Source: Methanoregula sp.
GTDB lineage: Archaea; Halobacteriota; Methanomicrobia; Methanomicrobiales; Methanospirillaceae
Length of the DNA: 35,484 nt
Direction: 5' to 3'
NCBI GenBank assembly: GCA_003141335.1
Contig: PLLR01000113.1
Location: 1-35,484 of the forward strand
Shown here: positions 22,468 through 31,786 of the stretch, in pieces
Layout of the letters: every line of letters starts with the position of its first letter
Numbering within the stretch: the first letter of the stretch is position 1
Notes under the pieces: generated by a model
What the model was told of the DNA's origin: nothing
Databases searched by the model: none
Seen by the model: only the letters and a program-made list of their open reading frames with translations
Position numbers and translations under genes: made by a program

Positions 22468-23436
22468 ATGGAAGAGGACCATACCATCTGGATTGAAAAA
22501 TACCGGCCACAAAAACTCGATGATATCGTCGGGCAGGATGAAATTGTGGAGCGTTTGTCATCCTATGTAAAGAGCGGAAACCTCCCGCACCTTCTCTTCA
22601 CGGGAAGTGCCGGTGTCGGCAAGACTACTGCTGCCGTGGCCCTCGCACGGGAATTTTTTAAGGATTCCTGGCAGATGAATTTCCGTGAACTGAACGCTTC
22701 AGATGAACGTGGGATTGATGTAGTGCGCAACCAGATCAAGCAATTTGCCCGTACGACGCCCCTTGGCGAGGCCAGCTTTAAGATCCTCTTTTTAGACGAA
22801 GCCGATGCACTGACCACCGATGCACAGGCTGCGTTACGCCGGACCATGGAAAGCTATGCCCAGACCTGCCGGTTTATTCTTTCCTGTAATTACTCTTCCA
22901 AGATTATTGACCCGATCCAGAGCAGGTGTGCAATTTACCGGTTTAAACCTCTGGGACCGGATGCGGTGAAAGAAGAAGCGCGCCGAATCGCCGGCCGCGA
23001 GGGGCTCAGCATAACAAAGGAGGCAATGGATGCCATTGTCTATATTGCACAGGGAGATATGCGCAAAGCGATCAATGCACTGCAGGGTGCAGCGATCATC
23101 AGTTCCACGATAGACGAAAAGATGGTATATGCAATAACCTCAACCGCCCGTCCGGATGAAATTGAAGACCTCCTGAAGCGCTCCCTGGGAGGAGACTTTG
23201 ATGGCGCCGAATCGCTCCTTGCACATCTTCTCCACGAACGCGGGATCGCTCCTAATGAACTGATTAACCAGTGTTACCGTACGATCGTCAAACGGGATAT
23301 GGACCGGGGATTAAAAGTGGAGCTGATCGACCATCTCGGAGAAACCGACTTCCGGCTCTCGGAAGGGTCGAGCAGCGATATCCAGATGGAGGCACTTATC
23401 GCCCGGTTCGTACTCTCCTCACAGAAGAGCAGGTGA
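22468..23436 (+). CDS. rfcS: Replication factor C small subunit
   Basis: 322 residues. AAA+ clamp-loader subunit with [15 protein letters not shown], Walker [10 protein letters not shown], the RFC box [16 protein letters not shown], Walker [10 protein letters not shown], sensor 1 LSCNYSSKI and arginine finger SRCAIYRF, plus a C-terminal collar. It loads PCNA at primer-template junctions. GAGGG is at the usual distance before the ATG. The MCM gene follows nine bases after the stop, so replication initiation and clamp loading are co-expressed. The gene is divergent from the DUF3821 protein with a short promoter gap. A second, altered RFC-like subunit is encoded at 31773-32768. Confidence 0.95.
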   Translation: MEEDHTIWIEKYRPQKLDDIVGQDEIVERLSSYVKSGNLPHLLFTGSAGVGKTTAAVALAREFFKDSWQMNFRELNASDERGIDVVRNQIKQFARTTPLGEASFKILFLDEADALTTDAQAALRRTMESYAQTCRFILSCNYSSKIIDPIQSRCAIYRFKPLGPDAVKEEARRIAGREGLSITKEAMDAIVYIAQGDMRKAINALQGAAIISSTIDEKMVYAITSTARPDEIEDLLKRSLGGDFDGAESLLAHLLHERGIAPNELINQCYRTIVKRDMDRGLKVELIDHLGETDFRLSEGSSSDIQMEALIARFVLSSQKSR

Positions 23437-23445
23437 GGTAACGAT

Positions 23446-25557
23446 ATGGATAAAAACCCGGACCAGCACGATACCGATAAGACAGACGACTGGAGCAGGT
23501 TGTTAAAAAGCAAATATAAAAAAGAGATTGGAGAGATCTCCAGGGAATATCCCCACAAACGTTCCCTTAAAATTGATTACCGGGATATCGAACGGTTTGG
23601 CAAGGTTGGTATTGCACTCGCTGACGAACTTTTGGAAAATCCCGGAAAAGTGCTCGAAGACGTATGGGATGCAATAAAAAACAGCCAGCTGATCAGGATC
23701 AAGGATGGTAAAGAGCCCAAGGGCATCAATATCAGGTTCATCAACCTCCCAAAAAAAGTAGGCATCCGCAATATCAGGTCAGATGACATCAACAAATTTC
23801 TCTCGGTTGAAGGTATCCTGCGCAAGACCACGGAAGTCAGGCCGCGTATAGTTGAAGCAGCATTCAAATGCCCTGCAGGGCATTTCACCATAAAAAAGCA
23901 GAAATACGGGAAATTCATCGAGCCGGAGGGGTGTGCAACTGACGGGTGTACATTCAAGAAACTGGAACTATTACCTAAACGATCAAAGTTTGTTGATTCG
24001 CAGAAGCTGCGGATACAGGAGTCTCCTGAGGGGCTTCGCGGGGGCGAACAACCCCAGACACTTGATGTGGATGTAACGGATGATCTCTCCGGAATAGGGA
24101 CTCCGGGGGACCGTGTCATAATAAACGGGATTCTTCGATCTCAGCAGCGGATCGTAAAAGGTGAAAAGAGTACAGTCTTTGACATTTTTTTAGAGTGCAA
24201 CTCTCTTGAATTCGCAGAAAAAGAATTTGAGGAAGTGGAAATCAACGAAAATGACGAGGATACGATCAGAACTCTGTCCATGGATCCGATGATCTACCGG
24301 AAGATTACCCATTCCATTGCCCCTACCATTTATGGCAGCGAGGATGTCAAAGAGGCGATCGCACTCCAGATTTTCGGCGGCATCGCAAAGGAGATGCCGG
24401 ACGGGAGCCACCTTCGCGGGGATATTCATATACTGCTTATCGGGGACCCGGGTATTGCCAAGAGTCAACTGCTCCGGTATGTCGTGAAACTTTCACCGCG
24501 GGCAATCTATACCAGCGGGCAGTCCTCAACCTCCGCCGGTTTAACCGCAACTGCAGTGAAAGATGAATTTGGTGACGGACGCTGGACACTGGAAGCAGGT
24601 GCGCTCGTGCTTGCCGACATGGGTATCGCAGCGGTGGATGAGATGGACAAAATGCAAAAAGAGGACCGCTCTGCCCTGCACGAAGCCATGGAACAGCAAT
24701 CTATCAGTGTCGCCAAGGCCGGGATCACAGCCACCCTCAAATCGCGCTGTGCTCTCCTCGGTGCGGCCAACCCGAAATATGGAAGGTTCGATATGTGGGG
24801 CGATATTTCCGACCAGATCAATATGCCCCCCACCCTGCTCTCCCGGTTTGACCTGATATTCATCATGACCGACCAGCCCGAACAGAAGCGTGACCTCGCC
24901 ATCGCCGAACATATCCTCAGATCACATGGTATCGGGGAACTGATTGCCCAGAACAGGAAGACACCGATCCCGGGTATTACTGAGGAATACATCAGGGAGC
25001 AGCTCAAACCGATCATGCCGGATATCGAGCCCGCACTTTTCCGCAAGTATGTCGCATACGCAAAACGATCCTGCTTTCCCGTACTGTCCACTGAGGCAAA
25101 AGACGCACTTGTCAGCTATTACCTCAAGCTCAGGGGGATTGCCGAACAAAACAAGCCGGTTCCCGTTACCGCCCGGCAACTCGAAGCACTGGTCAGGCTT
25201 GCAGAAGCGAGCGCACGTATACGGCTCTCGAATACCATCGAACAGCACGATGCTGAACGGGTGATCCATATCGTAGATGCCTGCCTTCGCCAGATTGCAT
25301 ACGATGCCAGGAGCGGCAGTTTTGATATCGATAAGATAGCAACGGGCATATCCAAAGAGAAGCGGGATATTATCCGGGTGATCAAGGATGCAATTCGTGA
25401 CATTGGCGGTGAAGGCCGGCGTGCTTCGAAGGATCAGGTTATTGACCTTGTAGTGTCAAAAGGGTTTTCGCGGGATAAAGTTGAAGCAGGAATTGACATG
25501 CTCGTACGATCGGGAGAAGCAATGGAGCCCAAACTGGGTATCCTGCAGTTGATCTGA
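23446..25557 (+). CDS. mcm: Minichromosome maintenance replicative helicase
   Basis: 703 residues. N-terminal OB/zinc region with FKCPAGH...CATDGC, AAA+ core with Walker A GDPGIAKSQ, Walker B AAVDEMDKM, presensor hairpin KAGITATLKSRC, arginine finger LLSRFDLIF and a C-terminal winged helix (IRDIGGEGRRASKDQVIDLV). It forms the hexameric helicase that unwinds DNA at origins. The zinc motif reads C-x3-H...C-x4-C, not the CxxC...CxxC of many archaeal MCMs, so metal binding may use His. A GAGGT ribosome site lies before the ATG. It follows rfcS directly and is followed after 12 bases by mptD. Confidence 0.95.
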   Translation: MDKNPDQHDTDKTDDWSRLLKSKYKKEIGEISREYPHKRSLKIDYRDIERFGKVGIALADELLENPGKVLEDVWDAIKNSQLIRIKDGKEPKGINIRFINLPKKVGIRNIRSDDINKFLSVEGILRKTTEVRPRIVEAAFKCPAGHFTIKKQKYGKFIEPEGCATDGCTFKKLELLPKRSKFVDSQKLRIQESPEGLRGGEQPQTLDVDVTDDLSGIGTPGDRVIINGILRSQQRIVKGEKSTVFDIFLECNSLEFAEKEFEEVEINENDEDTIRTLSMDPMIYRKITHSIAPTIYGSEDVKEAIALQIFGGIAKEMPDGSHLRGDIHILLIGDPGIAKSQLLRYVVKLSPRAIYTSGQSSTSAGLTATAVKDEFGDGRWTLEAGALVLADMGIAAVDEMDKMQKEDRSALHEAMEQQSISVAKAGITATLKSRCALLGAANPKYGRFDMWGDISDQINMPPTLLSRFDLIFIMTDQPEQKRDLAIAEHILRSHGIGELIAQNRKTPIPGITEEYIREQLKPIMPDIEPALFRKYVAYAKRSCFPVLSTEAKDALVSYYLKLRGIAEQNKPVPVTARQLEALVRLAEASARIRLSNTIEQHDAERVIHIVDACLRQIAYDARSGSFDIDKIATGISKEKRDIIRVIKDAIRDIGGEGRRASKDQVIDLVVSKGFSRDKVEAGIDMLVRSGEAMEPKLGILQLI

Positions 25558-25569
25558 GAGGAAGAGAGA

Positions 25570-25923
25570 ATGATAACTGACCGGGATCATGCAGTGTTTG
25601 AGGCAGGGATAAAGCTGGGGGCACTCTACCACCAGTGGGTTGGTACCCCCATTTCACGGAATTCCGCTGCAAGTGTTGAGAAGGCTATTGAACAGGCAGT
25701 GATCCTCCAGCCATTCGTAGAAGAGATCACGGTCAGGCTTGATCATACCCTGATGACACCGAACGCCTTCGGTTATAGCGAACTGTCCGGGCTCATGTTT
25801 GATGTTGATATCGTAACGCGGGTCGGGTTTACTTATTGCAGGGCACGGCTTGCTCCTAAAGACGGTTACCCACTCATGCAGATTGCGGAGTGCAATGAAA
25901 TCCCCGGCCTTTCCCATCACTGA
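25570..25923 (+). CDS. mptD: Dihydroneopterin aldolase, MptD family
   Basis: 117 residues, the usual size. The sequence (FEAGIKLGALYHQWVGTPIS, QPFVEEITVRLD, YSELSGLMFDVDI, ARLAPKDGYPLMQI) matches archaeal MptD proteins, which convert 7,8-dihydroneopterin to 6-hydroxymethyl-7,8-dihydropterin in tetrahydromethanopterin synthesis. It is unrelated in sequence to bacterial FolB. A GAGAGGAAGAGAG run precedes the ATG. It overlaps the start of the TatD-related gene by 29 bases. Confidence 0.85.
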   Translation: MITDRDHAVFEAGIKLGALYHQWVGTPISRNSAASVEKAIEQAVILQPFVEEITVRLDHTLMTPNAFGYSELSGLMFDVDIVTRVGFTYCRARLAPKDGYPLMQIAECNEIPGLSHH

Positions 25924-26722
25924 CGATCATATCCATATTGACCCGGTAAACGGGCGGGGGATAGAGGCAGCAAAAGACTTTCTGCGATCTGGCGGGACCC
26001 ACCTCTTTTTAGTCTCAAAACCTTCATGGTCACTCTCCGTCTACCCTTCCCGTGGTACGGACTATGCAGCAGTTTTTGATGAAACCCTCCGCGTTGCAAG
26101 GATGATTGAAGAGATCGGTGTGGTAGTATTTCCGGTTCTCGGGATACATCCCGCTGAAATCAGCAGGCTTTCAGAACGCATGCCATTACCGGAAGCTACT
26201 GAGGTCATGAAAGCCGGGATTGATTGTGCGGCAGCATATGTAGAGGAAGGAAAAGCAGTTGCCCTGAAAAGCGGGAGACCTCATTACGACGTGAGCCCGG
26301 AAGTCTGGACGGCATCCAACGAGGTTCTTACCCATGCCCTGAACCGGGCAGCCGGATGCAGGTGCGCGCTGCAGGTCCATGCTGAAAGCGGCCCGTGCAC
26401 AGATATTGCAGATATGGCACGGAATGCCGGCTTCCCGGTCGAACGTGTGGTCAAACACTACGGTTCGCCCGATACCCCGCTGCATCCCTCGCTTATCGCA
26501 AAACATGAAGCAATACCGCAGCTGACACGCGAACGACGGGTGTTTACTATGGAGAGTGATTACATGGATGAAAACTCACGACCGGGTGCGGTGATCGGCC
26601 CGAAATCAGTACCCCGGTACACCAACCAGCTGCTTCGCGACGAACTGATTACCCAGGAGGACTGCTTCAGGATCCATGCCGAAACCATTGGAAAAGTATA
26701 CGGTGTGGTAATCACGCTCTGA
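25895..26722 (+). CDS. TatD-related metal-dependent hydrolase (archaeal COG1831 type)
   Basis: 275 residues from ATG 25895, which has GGAG four bases upstream. TIM-barrel hydrolase with the N-terminal metal motif DDHIHID, GIHPAEIS, QVHAES and late METDY-like MESDYMDEN, all positions of TatD/amidohydrolase metal ligands. Archaeal members are of unknown substrate but probably act on phosphodiester or cyclic amide bonds. A longer start at 25850 would put 15 extra residues inside mptD. Confidence 0.8.
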   Translation: MKSPAFPITDDHIHIDPVNGRGIEAAKDFLRSGGTHLFLVSKPSWSLSVYPSRGTDYAAVFDETLRVARMIEEIGVVVFPVLGIHPAEISRLSERMPLPEATEVMKAGIDCAAAYVEEGKAVALKSGRPHYDVSPEVWTASNEVLTHALNRAAGCRCALQVHAESGPCTDIADMARNAGFPVERVVKHYGSPDTPLHPSLIAKHEAIPQLTRERRVFTMESDYMDENSRPGAVIGPKSVPRYTNQLLRDELITQEDCFRIHAETIGKVYGVVITL

Positions 26723-26771
26723 AACGTATTCCAACTCACCTTTTTTATTCCACCCCGCCAATAGGTATTCA

Positions 26772-27065
26772 ATGTTTTTGAAGGTTCATCATTCACCGGG
26801 TACAGGTGATATCGTGGCGGTGTGCGATCGGGAATTGCTGAACACAACAATACGCCATGGCGAGCTTTCCATCCAGGTCAGCGAATGGTTCTATGGTAAT
26901 TGTCCTGCCAGTGAAGAGCTCGTGGCAGAGGCACTTAAAAAGGCAGGAAACATCAACCTGATAGGCAATCGTGCCGTGCGTCTTGCCATTGAACTGGGGC
27001 TCGTCACTCAATCAGGCTGTATAATGATCGGGGAAATCCCCCATGCACAGGTCTACTCGCTATGA
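26772..27065 (+). CDS. DUF424 family protein
   Basis: 97 residues. The pattern DIVAVCDRELLNTTIR, VSEWFYGN, NLIGNRAVRLAIELG and IMIGEIPHAQVY is that of DUF424 proteins, which are conserved across archaea and often sit beside NMD3 or translation genes. An AT-rich box (ttttttattcc) about 30 bases upstream may start a new transcript. Its stop overlaps the NMD3 start (ATGA). Function not established. Confidence 0.85.
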   Translation: MFLKVHHSPGTGDIVAVCDRELLNTTIRHGELSIQVSEWFYGNCPASEELVAEALKKAGNINLIGNRAVRLAIELGLVTQSGCIMIGEIPHAQVYSL

Positions 27066-28102
27066 GTATCACGGATTGTTTCTGCCCGAAATGTGGTAAA
27101 ACCTTGGAACAAGAGGGGCTCTGCAACCACTGCAGGATCGGCAATACCCCGTGGTTTGAATGTGATCACCGCGTAAAGAGCACCCATTGCCCGAGCTGCG
27201 GTGCAATAAAACAGGTAAACACGTGGACAGACACTGACCGGGAACGTGCCGTTCTGGCACCTGAGCTCGCAAAGACCGCAGTCCATTTCCACCCCGATGT
27301 CCGGAAACCATCCATGGTGGTAAAGGTACAGGACAATACCCTGAACCGCTCAACGGCAACTATCGCACTGAAGGGATTGCTGTACAACACACCCGTTGAA
27401 GGCACATGCACCGTTGAACTCATCTGGCATAAGGAACAGTGCGACCGGTGTAACCGGATCAGCGGAAGTTATTATGAGGGAAACGTGCAGGTCCGCGCTG
27501 ATGGGCGACTCCCCAGTACCTATGAACTTCAGCAGTCAGCAGGAATTGCCCAAGCCGTGGAAGACTCCCTGCAGGACGGGGGGGAACGCCTGTCATTTAT
27601 TGTTGACATGAACCAGACCCGTGAAGGACTGGACATCACGATTGGCTCCCAGCATATCGGGACACTTATATCCCAGGGCATTATCGCTCAACTCGGGGGC
27701 AGGTTCACTACCCATCCAAAACTGGTAGGTGAGAAAAAGGGGCGACAACTTTACCGTATTACCTACTCGGTCCGGCTCCCCCGGTACCAGAAACAGGATA
27801 TTGTGCTGACCCGTGGGCGGTATGTTGAGGTAATACGTGTTGAATCCAGTCATCTCAAGGTTCTCGATCTTACGGAGGGTATACAAAGATCCGTGCGCGA
27901 AGATGACGTTGAACGCCTTATTGGCAATGTGCGGGATGCAGAATCGGCATTGGTGGTGTTTGCTGATGACCACAGTATTGGCATCCTCGATCCTGAGACC
28001 TGCCAGACAAAGGAGTTCAGGAAGCTGAAGTGGCAGGATACCAAAGCCGGCCAACACGTGCTTATCCTTCGTGATGGCGATCAACTCGTCGTGGTCGGGT
28101 AA
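27062..28102 (+). CDS. nmd3: Archaeal NMD3-like ribosome-maturation protein
   Basis: 346 residues. The N-terminal zinc region has two CxxC pairs (CPKCGKTL, CNHC) plus CPSCG, and a further pair CDRCNR lies in the middle. The middle and C-terminal domains follow the archaeal NMD3 order (LSFIVDMNQTREGLDI, YSVRLPRYQKQDIVL, a final OB-like RDGDQLVVVG). Eukaryotic NMD3 binds the 60S subunit for export; the archaeal protein is thought to act in large-subunit maturation. It is translationally coupled to DUF424, and Taw2 begins three bases after its stop. Confidence 0.85.
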   Translation: MSITDCFCPKCGKTLEQEGLCNHCRIGNTPWFECDHRVKSTHCPSCGAIKQVNTWTDTDRERAVLAPELAKTAVHFHPDVRKPSMVVKVQDNTLNRSTATIALKGLLYNTPVEGTCTVELIWHKEQCDRCNRISGSYYEGNVQVRADGRLPSTYELQQSAGIAQAVEDSLQDGGERLSFIVDMNQTREGLDITIGSQHIGTLISQGIIAQLGGRFTTHPKLVGEKKGRQLYRITYSVRLPRYQKQDIVLTRGRYVEVIRVESSHLKVLDLTEGIQRSVREDDVERLIGNVRDAESALVVFADDHSIGILDPETCQTKEFRKLKWQDTKAGQHVLILRDGDQLVVVG

Positions 28103-28105
28103 CCA

Positions 28106-28984
28106 ATGCGGGTAAGGGCAGTACCAAAAGACAAGCTCAGAGAGATCGCCAGCGAGGCCTGGATTGACCACGCCCGGAGACCGTATACAGAAGGGGACAT
28201 TGCATGGGTTCCTGTCAGGGACGATGAACCCTGCGAACGCGAGATCCCTCCACGAATCCGGTACAGGGGAAAAGGTTTTTTTATGATTGGTGACGTTGCT
28301 GTTATCCATGGTAAAAAACCCGGCCGGGAAGAAGTTGAAGAGATCGTTAAGTTTCGTCACCCAAGGGGTGTACTCTGGATTGAATCCCTTCATGATGCAA
28401 CACGAATACCATGCACGGAACTCCTGTGGGGGGATGACGGGGAGGTGCGACACCACGAAAACGGGTATACGTATATTCTCGATCCCGGCAAAGTGATGTT
28501 TGCACAGGGAAACCGGAAAGAAAAGATGCGGATCGCACAGATGGTGTGCAGCAATGCTCCTGATGAAAGAGTAGCTGACATGTTTGCCGGCATTGGTTAC
28601 TTCACCATCCCAGCGGCTGGCAGTGGTGCCTGTGTTCATGCAATGGAGTTAAATCCGGTTGCATTCGGATACCTGAACCGGAACATAGTCGAAAATGGCC
28701 TTTCCGGCCGGGTCGAGACCTCGCTGGGAGATTGCAGGGATCTTCTCACGGGCATCTATGACCGGATTGTGATGGGACATTTTGATGCGATCTTCATGCT
28801 TCCGTCAGCCCTTTTACATGTGCATGAGGGCAGCATCATTCATCTCCATAGTATCGGAACGGTAGAAGCTACTATCAAAGATCTGGCAGATAGGGCAGGT
28901 TTTTCTGCAACCATTCACGTACATAAAGTCAAGAAATACCGCCCCCATGCATGGCACATGGTGCAGGACGTGACCATTTCATGA
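28106..28984 (+). CDS. taw2: Taw2/Trm5-type class I SAM-dependent tRNA-modifying enzyme, probably Taw2
   Basis: 292 residues. Class I SAM fold with VADMFAGIGYFTIPAA (SAM loop), AMELNPVAFGYL, and MGHFDAIFMLPSAL in place of the NPPK-like catalytic box of Trm5. The IHLHSI and HAWHMVQDV ends also fit Taw2. Taw2 transfers the 3-amino-3-carboxypropyl group of SAM onto 4-demethylwyosine at position 37 of tRNA-Phe. Trm5, the methyltransferase alternative, has a different motif and is less likely. The ATG of coaBC overlaps the stop (ATGA). Confidence 0.75.
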   Translation: MRVRAVPKDKLREIASEAWIDHARRPYTEGDIAWVPVRDDEPCEREIPPRIRYRGKGFFMIGDVAVIHGKKPGREEVEEIVKFRHPRGVLWIESLHDATRIPCTELLWGDDGEVRHHENGYTYILDPGKVMFAQGNRKEKMRIAQMVCSNAPDERVADMFAGIGYFTIPAAGSGACVHAMELNPVAFGYLNRNIVENGLSGRVETSLGDCRDLLTGIYDRIVMGHFDAIFMLPSALLHVHEGSIIHLHSIGTVEATIKDLADRAGFSATIHVHKVKKYRPHAWHMVQDVTIS

Positions 28985-30123
28985 CCCTGGTACAAACACT
29001 TGCAGGAAAACAGATCGTTGTCGCGGTCACCGGGAGTATCGCTGCTATCGAAGTGGTGAAACTGATTCATTCCCTCCGCAGGCGCGGGGCGGTGGTGCAA
29101 CCAGTGATGAGCCAGGCAGCAGCAGGAATTATCCATCCGGACGCGCTGACCTATGCCAGTGGAAGGGAGACCATCACCCGTTTGTCCGGCCGGGTCGAGC
29201 ACATACTGTATTGTGGGGACGGGGGGAGTGCTGATCTTTTACTGGTTGCTCCCTGTACCGCAAACAGTATCAGTAAAATAGCGTGCGGTATTGACGATAC
29301 ACCGGTTACCACATTTGCCACAACAGCTGTTGGCAGCAAAAAACCCGTCATCATCGTACCTGCAATGCACCACAGCATGTACCGACACCCTGCAGTTACC
29401 GGCAACATCGCAAAACTAAAAACATGGGGTGTAGAGGTTGTCGATCCCAGGATTGAAGAAGGGAAAGCCAAAATTGCTGACAGCGAAGAGATTGTCCTGA
29501 GGTGTGAGCGTGCCGTTCTGGGAAAACCTCTCCGGGGAAAAAAGGTACTCATCACCAGCGGACCCTGCCGGGAACCGGTCGACGATATCCGCATACTGAC
29601 AACGCGGTCAGGAGGGCAGATGGGCAGGGCCCTTGCACTGCAGGCGTTCCGGCTCGGTGCCGATGTAACCGTTGTCCACCGGGATTCCTTTCCCTGCGTG
29701 AACAATGTTTTTGTGGAAACTGCAGACGATATGCGGGCTGCGGTGCACCGCTGCCTTTCAAAAGAGGGAGCTGACATCTACATCAGTGCTGCGGCAATTT
29801 CTGATTTTGCGCCAAAAAGAGTACCGGGGAAAATCCCAAGCGGCAAACCGGTAAATCTTGTACTTGAGCCTCTCAAAAAATTACTTACTGAAGTGATACA
29901 GGATTATGGTCCCCTGACTATCGCGTTCAAACTCGGCTATACTCCGGAAAAGATGGCAAAAGCGATGATTGCACAAGGTGCTGCAATGGTGCTGATGAAC
30001 ACACCCGAGAGCATGGGAAGCTCCCGTGGCGAATATGTGCTGCTGACAAAAAGCGGGAAGAAGCCGTTGAGCGGAACAAAAGATGAGATCTCCGCAGCGA
30101 TCTGGAAGGCTGTAATCCAGTAA
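28981..30123 (+). CDS. coaBC: CoaBC: phosphopantothenoylcysteine decarboxylase and synthetase
   Basis: 380 residues from ATG 28981. The N-terminal flavoprotein half (VAVTGSIAAIEVVKLI, APCTANSISKIACGI, PAMHHSMYRHPAV) decarboxylates 4'-phosphopantothenoylcysteine. The C-terminal half (LITSGPCREPVDDIRILT, RSGGQMGRALA, SAAAISDFAPK) joins cysteine to phosphopantothenate. The bacterial PAMN motif reads PAMHH, as seen in archaeal proteins. It begins the CoA set completed by the next two genes. Confidence 0.92.
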   Translation: MTLVQTLAGKQIVVAVTGSIAAIEVVKLIHSLRRRGAVVQPVMSQAAAGIIHPDALTYASGRETITRLSGRVEHILYCGDGGSADLLLVAPCTANSISKIACGIDDTPVTTFATTAVGSKKPVIIVPAMHHSMYRHPAVTGNIAKLKTWGVEVVDPRIEEGKAKIADSEEIVLRCERAVLGKPLRGKKVLITSGPCREPVDDIRILTTRSGGQMGRALALQAFRLGADVTVVHRDSFPCVNNVFVETADDMRAAVHRCLSKEGADIYISAAAISDFAPKRVPGKIPSGKPVNLVLEPLKKLLTEVIQDYGPLTIAFKLGYTPEKMAKAMIAQGAAMVLMNTPESMGSSRGEYVLLTKSGKKPLSGTKDEISAAIWKAVIQ

Positions 30124-30191
30124 ATTATGTACACCGGGATTCTTTAAAGAGGAAAAACGCCCTATCTTTTACTACACTCGTGCACCAATCC

Positions 30192-31058
30192 ATGAAGCCT
30201 TCTGCCGTCGCCGCTTTCTGTCCGGGGCATATCTCCGGCTATTTCAAGAAAATTTCAGGAGATACTATTGCATCCACCGGAAGTATCGGTGCCGGAATTG
30301 TCATCAGTGAAGGGGTCACGGCAACCGTCAGACCCTCGGATACAACATCCATCAGCATACGACAAAGAAGTTCGATGGGTACATCCTTTGAAGTGGCTTC
30401 CGGTTCGCCTATCCTGACCCATGTCATGGAACAGCTTGGAGTGACCGCGTCTGTTATTACCGAATGCATGCTGCCGATTGGTGCCGGTTTCGGGCTCTCT
30501 GCTGCTGCACTGCTCGCCACCCTTACTGCCATGAACCACCTTTTTGATCGGGGAATGAGTGCGGAGGAGATCGCACAGTATGCCCACGCGGCAGAGGTTA
30601 CCCACCGGACCGGGCTTGGCGACGTAGCAGCCTGCCAGGGAGGGGGGAGGGTCATCAGGTCCGGGCCGGGGATCCATGGACTGATTGAACGGCGATTTGA
30701 TATGCCTGAACCATTGTATGCAGTAAGTTTCGGGCCGATCCCCACCCCTGCAGTCCTGGGTTCACCTGTCCGGATGGACCGCATATCCTCCGCGTTTCCC
30801 AAAACAACACCGGAAAATGTTGAGGATTTTTTCCGGTTCTCGCGCCTGTTCAGCGAGCGCAGCGGGCTTATTACACGGGAAGTGAAAACGATAACCCGGC
30901 TCTGTGATGCTGCAGGAGTACCCTCAAGTATGACGATGCTGGGCAATGGTGTTTTTGCCTATGGCAGGAAAGCACATGATCTGCTGATGCCCTTTGGTCA
31001 TGTCTATGAATTTCACGTGGCAGCTACCGGCGCTCATGTAGTGGAGGGCCTCGCATGA
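30192..31058 (+). CDS. Pantoate kinase (GHMP family)
   Basis: 288 residues from ATG 30192; a GTG at 30180 is possible. GHMP-kinase signs are the N-terminal AFCPGHISGYF, the ATP loop LPIGAGFGLSAAALLA, and the C-terminal MTMLGNGVFAYG. Archaeal pantoate kinase phosphorylates pantoate to 4-phosphopantoate, replacing bacterial pantothenate kinase order. The gene is followed by the ligase that uses its product (ATGA overlap). Confidence 0.85.
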   Translation: MKPSAVAAFCPGHISGYFKKISGDTIASTGSIGAGIVISEGVTATVRPSDTTSISIRQRSSMGTSFEVASGSPILTHVMEQLGVTASVITECMLPIGAGFGLSAAALLATLTAMNHLFDRGMSAEEIAQYAHAAEVTHRTGLGDVAACQGGGRVIRSGPGIHGLIERRFDMPEPLYAVSFGPIPTPAVLGSPVRMDRISSAFPKTTPENVEDFFRFSRLFSERSGLITREVKTITRLCDAAGVPSSMTMLGNGVFAYGRKAHDLLMPFGHVYEFHVAATGAHVVEGLA

Positions 31059-31786
31059 TACCCGCTGATCACCCCCGCTATCGCTCGCTCTTGACCCGTG
31101 AACGCCTTGCAGAATGTGCAAAAAAGGGAATTGTAGCATGGGAGGGACTCACCGCCCATGGACGCGGTGAAGCATTTGATTATCTGATTGGAGAGAGGAC
31201 GACCGAAAGTGCCCTGCTTGCCGAGAGAACCGCAGCTGCGATGCTCCTGACTGCCCGCCACCCGGTCATCTCGGTGAACGGTAACACTGCAGCACTTGCA
31301 GCAGGTAGGATTGCTGCATTGCAAAAGGCATGCGGGGCCTGTGTTGAAGTGAACCTTTTCCACCGGACAGAAGCACGTATCGGGATGATAGAAAATCTGC
31401 TTATTGACGCAGGAGTAGACATATTCTCCGGTGAGGCAGAGCGGTTACTCCCCCTGTCCCATGACCGTGCCTGGTGCAGGCGCGGGGGAATCTTCTCTGC
31501 TGATGTTGTGCTCGTACCTCTTGAGGATGGGGACCGTTGTGCAGCGCTCGTGGACATGGGAAAGACGGTGATCGCCATTGATCTCAACCCCCTCTCACGC
31601 ACTGCCCGATCAGCCACCCTTACCATTGTCGACGAACTAACCCGGGCACTTCCCCGGATTACCGAAGCCTGTCGTGAGATTTCTGATACTGAAAAAGAGC
31701 GTCTCATTCATTCAGTTAACAATCATTATCTTTTGTCAGAGGCAATACGTGAGATGACAGCGAGGCTTTCCCATGCTCTGGATTGA
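31055..31786 (+). CDS. 4-phosphopantoate-beta-alanine ligase (phosphopantothenate synthetase)
   Basis: 243 residues. The opening HPRYRSLLTRERLAECAKKGI, the ISVNGNTAALAAG region and LFHRTEARIGMIE match archaeal phosphopantothenate synthetase. ATP joins 4-phosphopantoate and beta-alanine to 4'-phosphopantothenate, which CoaBC then uses. The start is an ATGA overlap with pantoate kinase, and the gene overlaps the next AAA gene by 14 bases. Confidence 0.88.
   Translation: MIPADHPRYRSLLTRERLAECAKKGIVAWEGLTAHGRGEAFDYLIGERTTESALLAERTAAAMLLTARHPVISVNGNTAALAAGRIAALQKACGACVEVNLFHRTEARIGMIENLLIDAGVDIFSGEAERLLPLSHDRAWCRRGGIFSADVVLVPLEDGDRCAALVDMGKTVIAIDLNPLSRTARSATLTIVDELTRALPRITEACREISDTEKERLIHSVNNHYLLSEAIREMTARLSHALD

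Noticed and set aside
27593-28639. 348-residue minus-strand frame
   Set aside because: Antisense to NMD3 and Taw2, both of which have strong family support.
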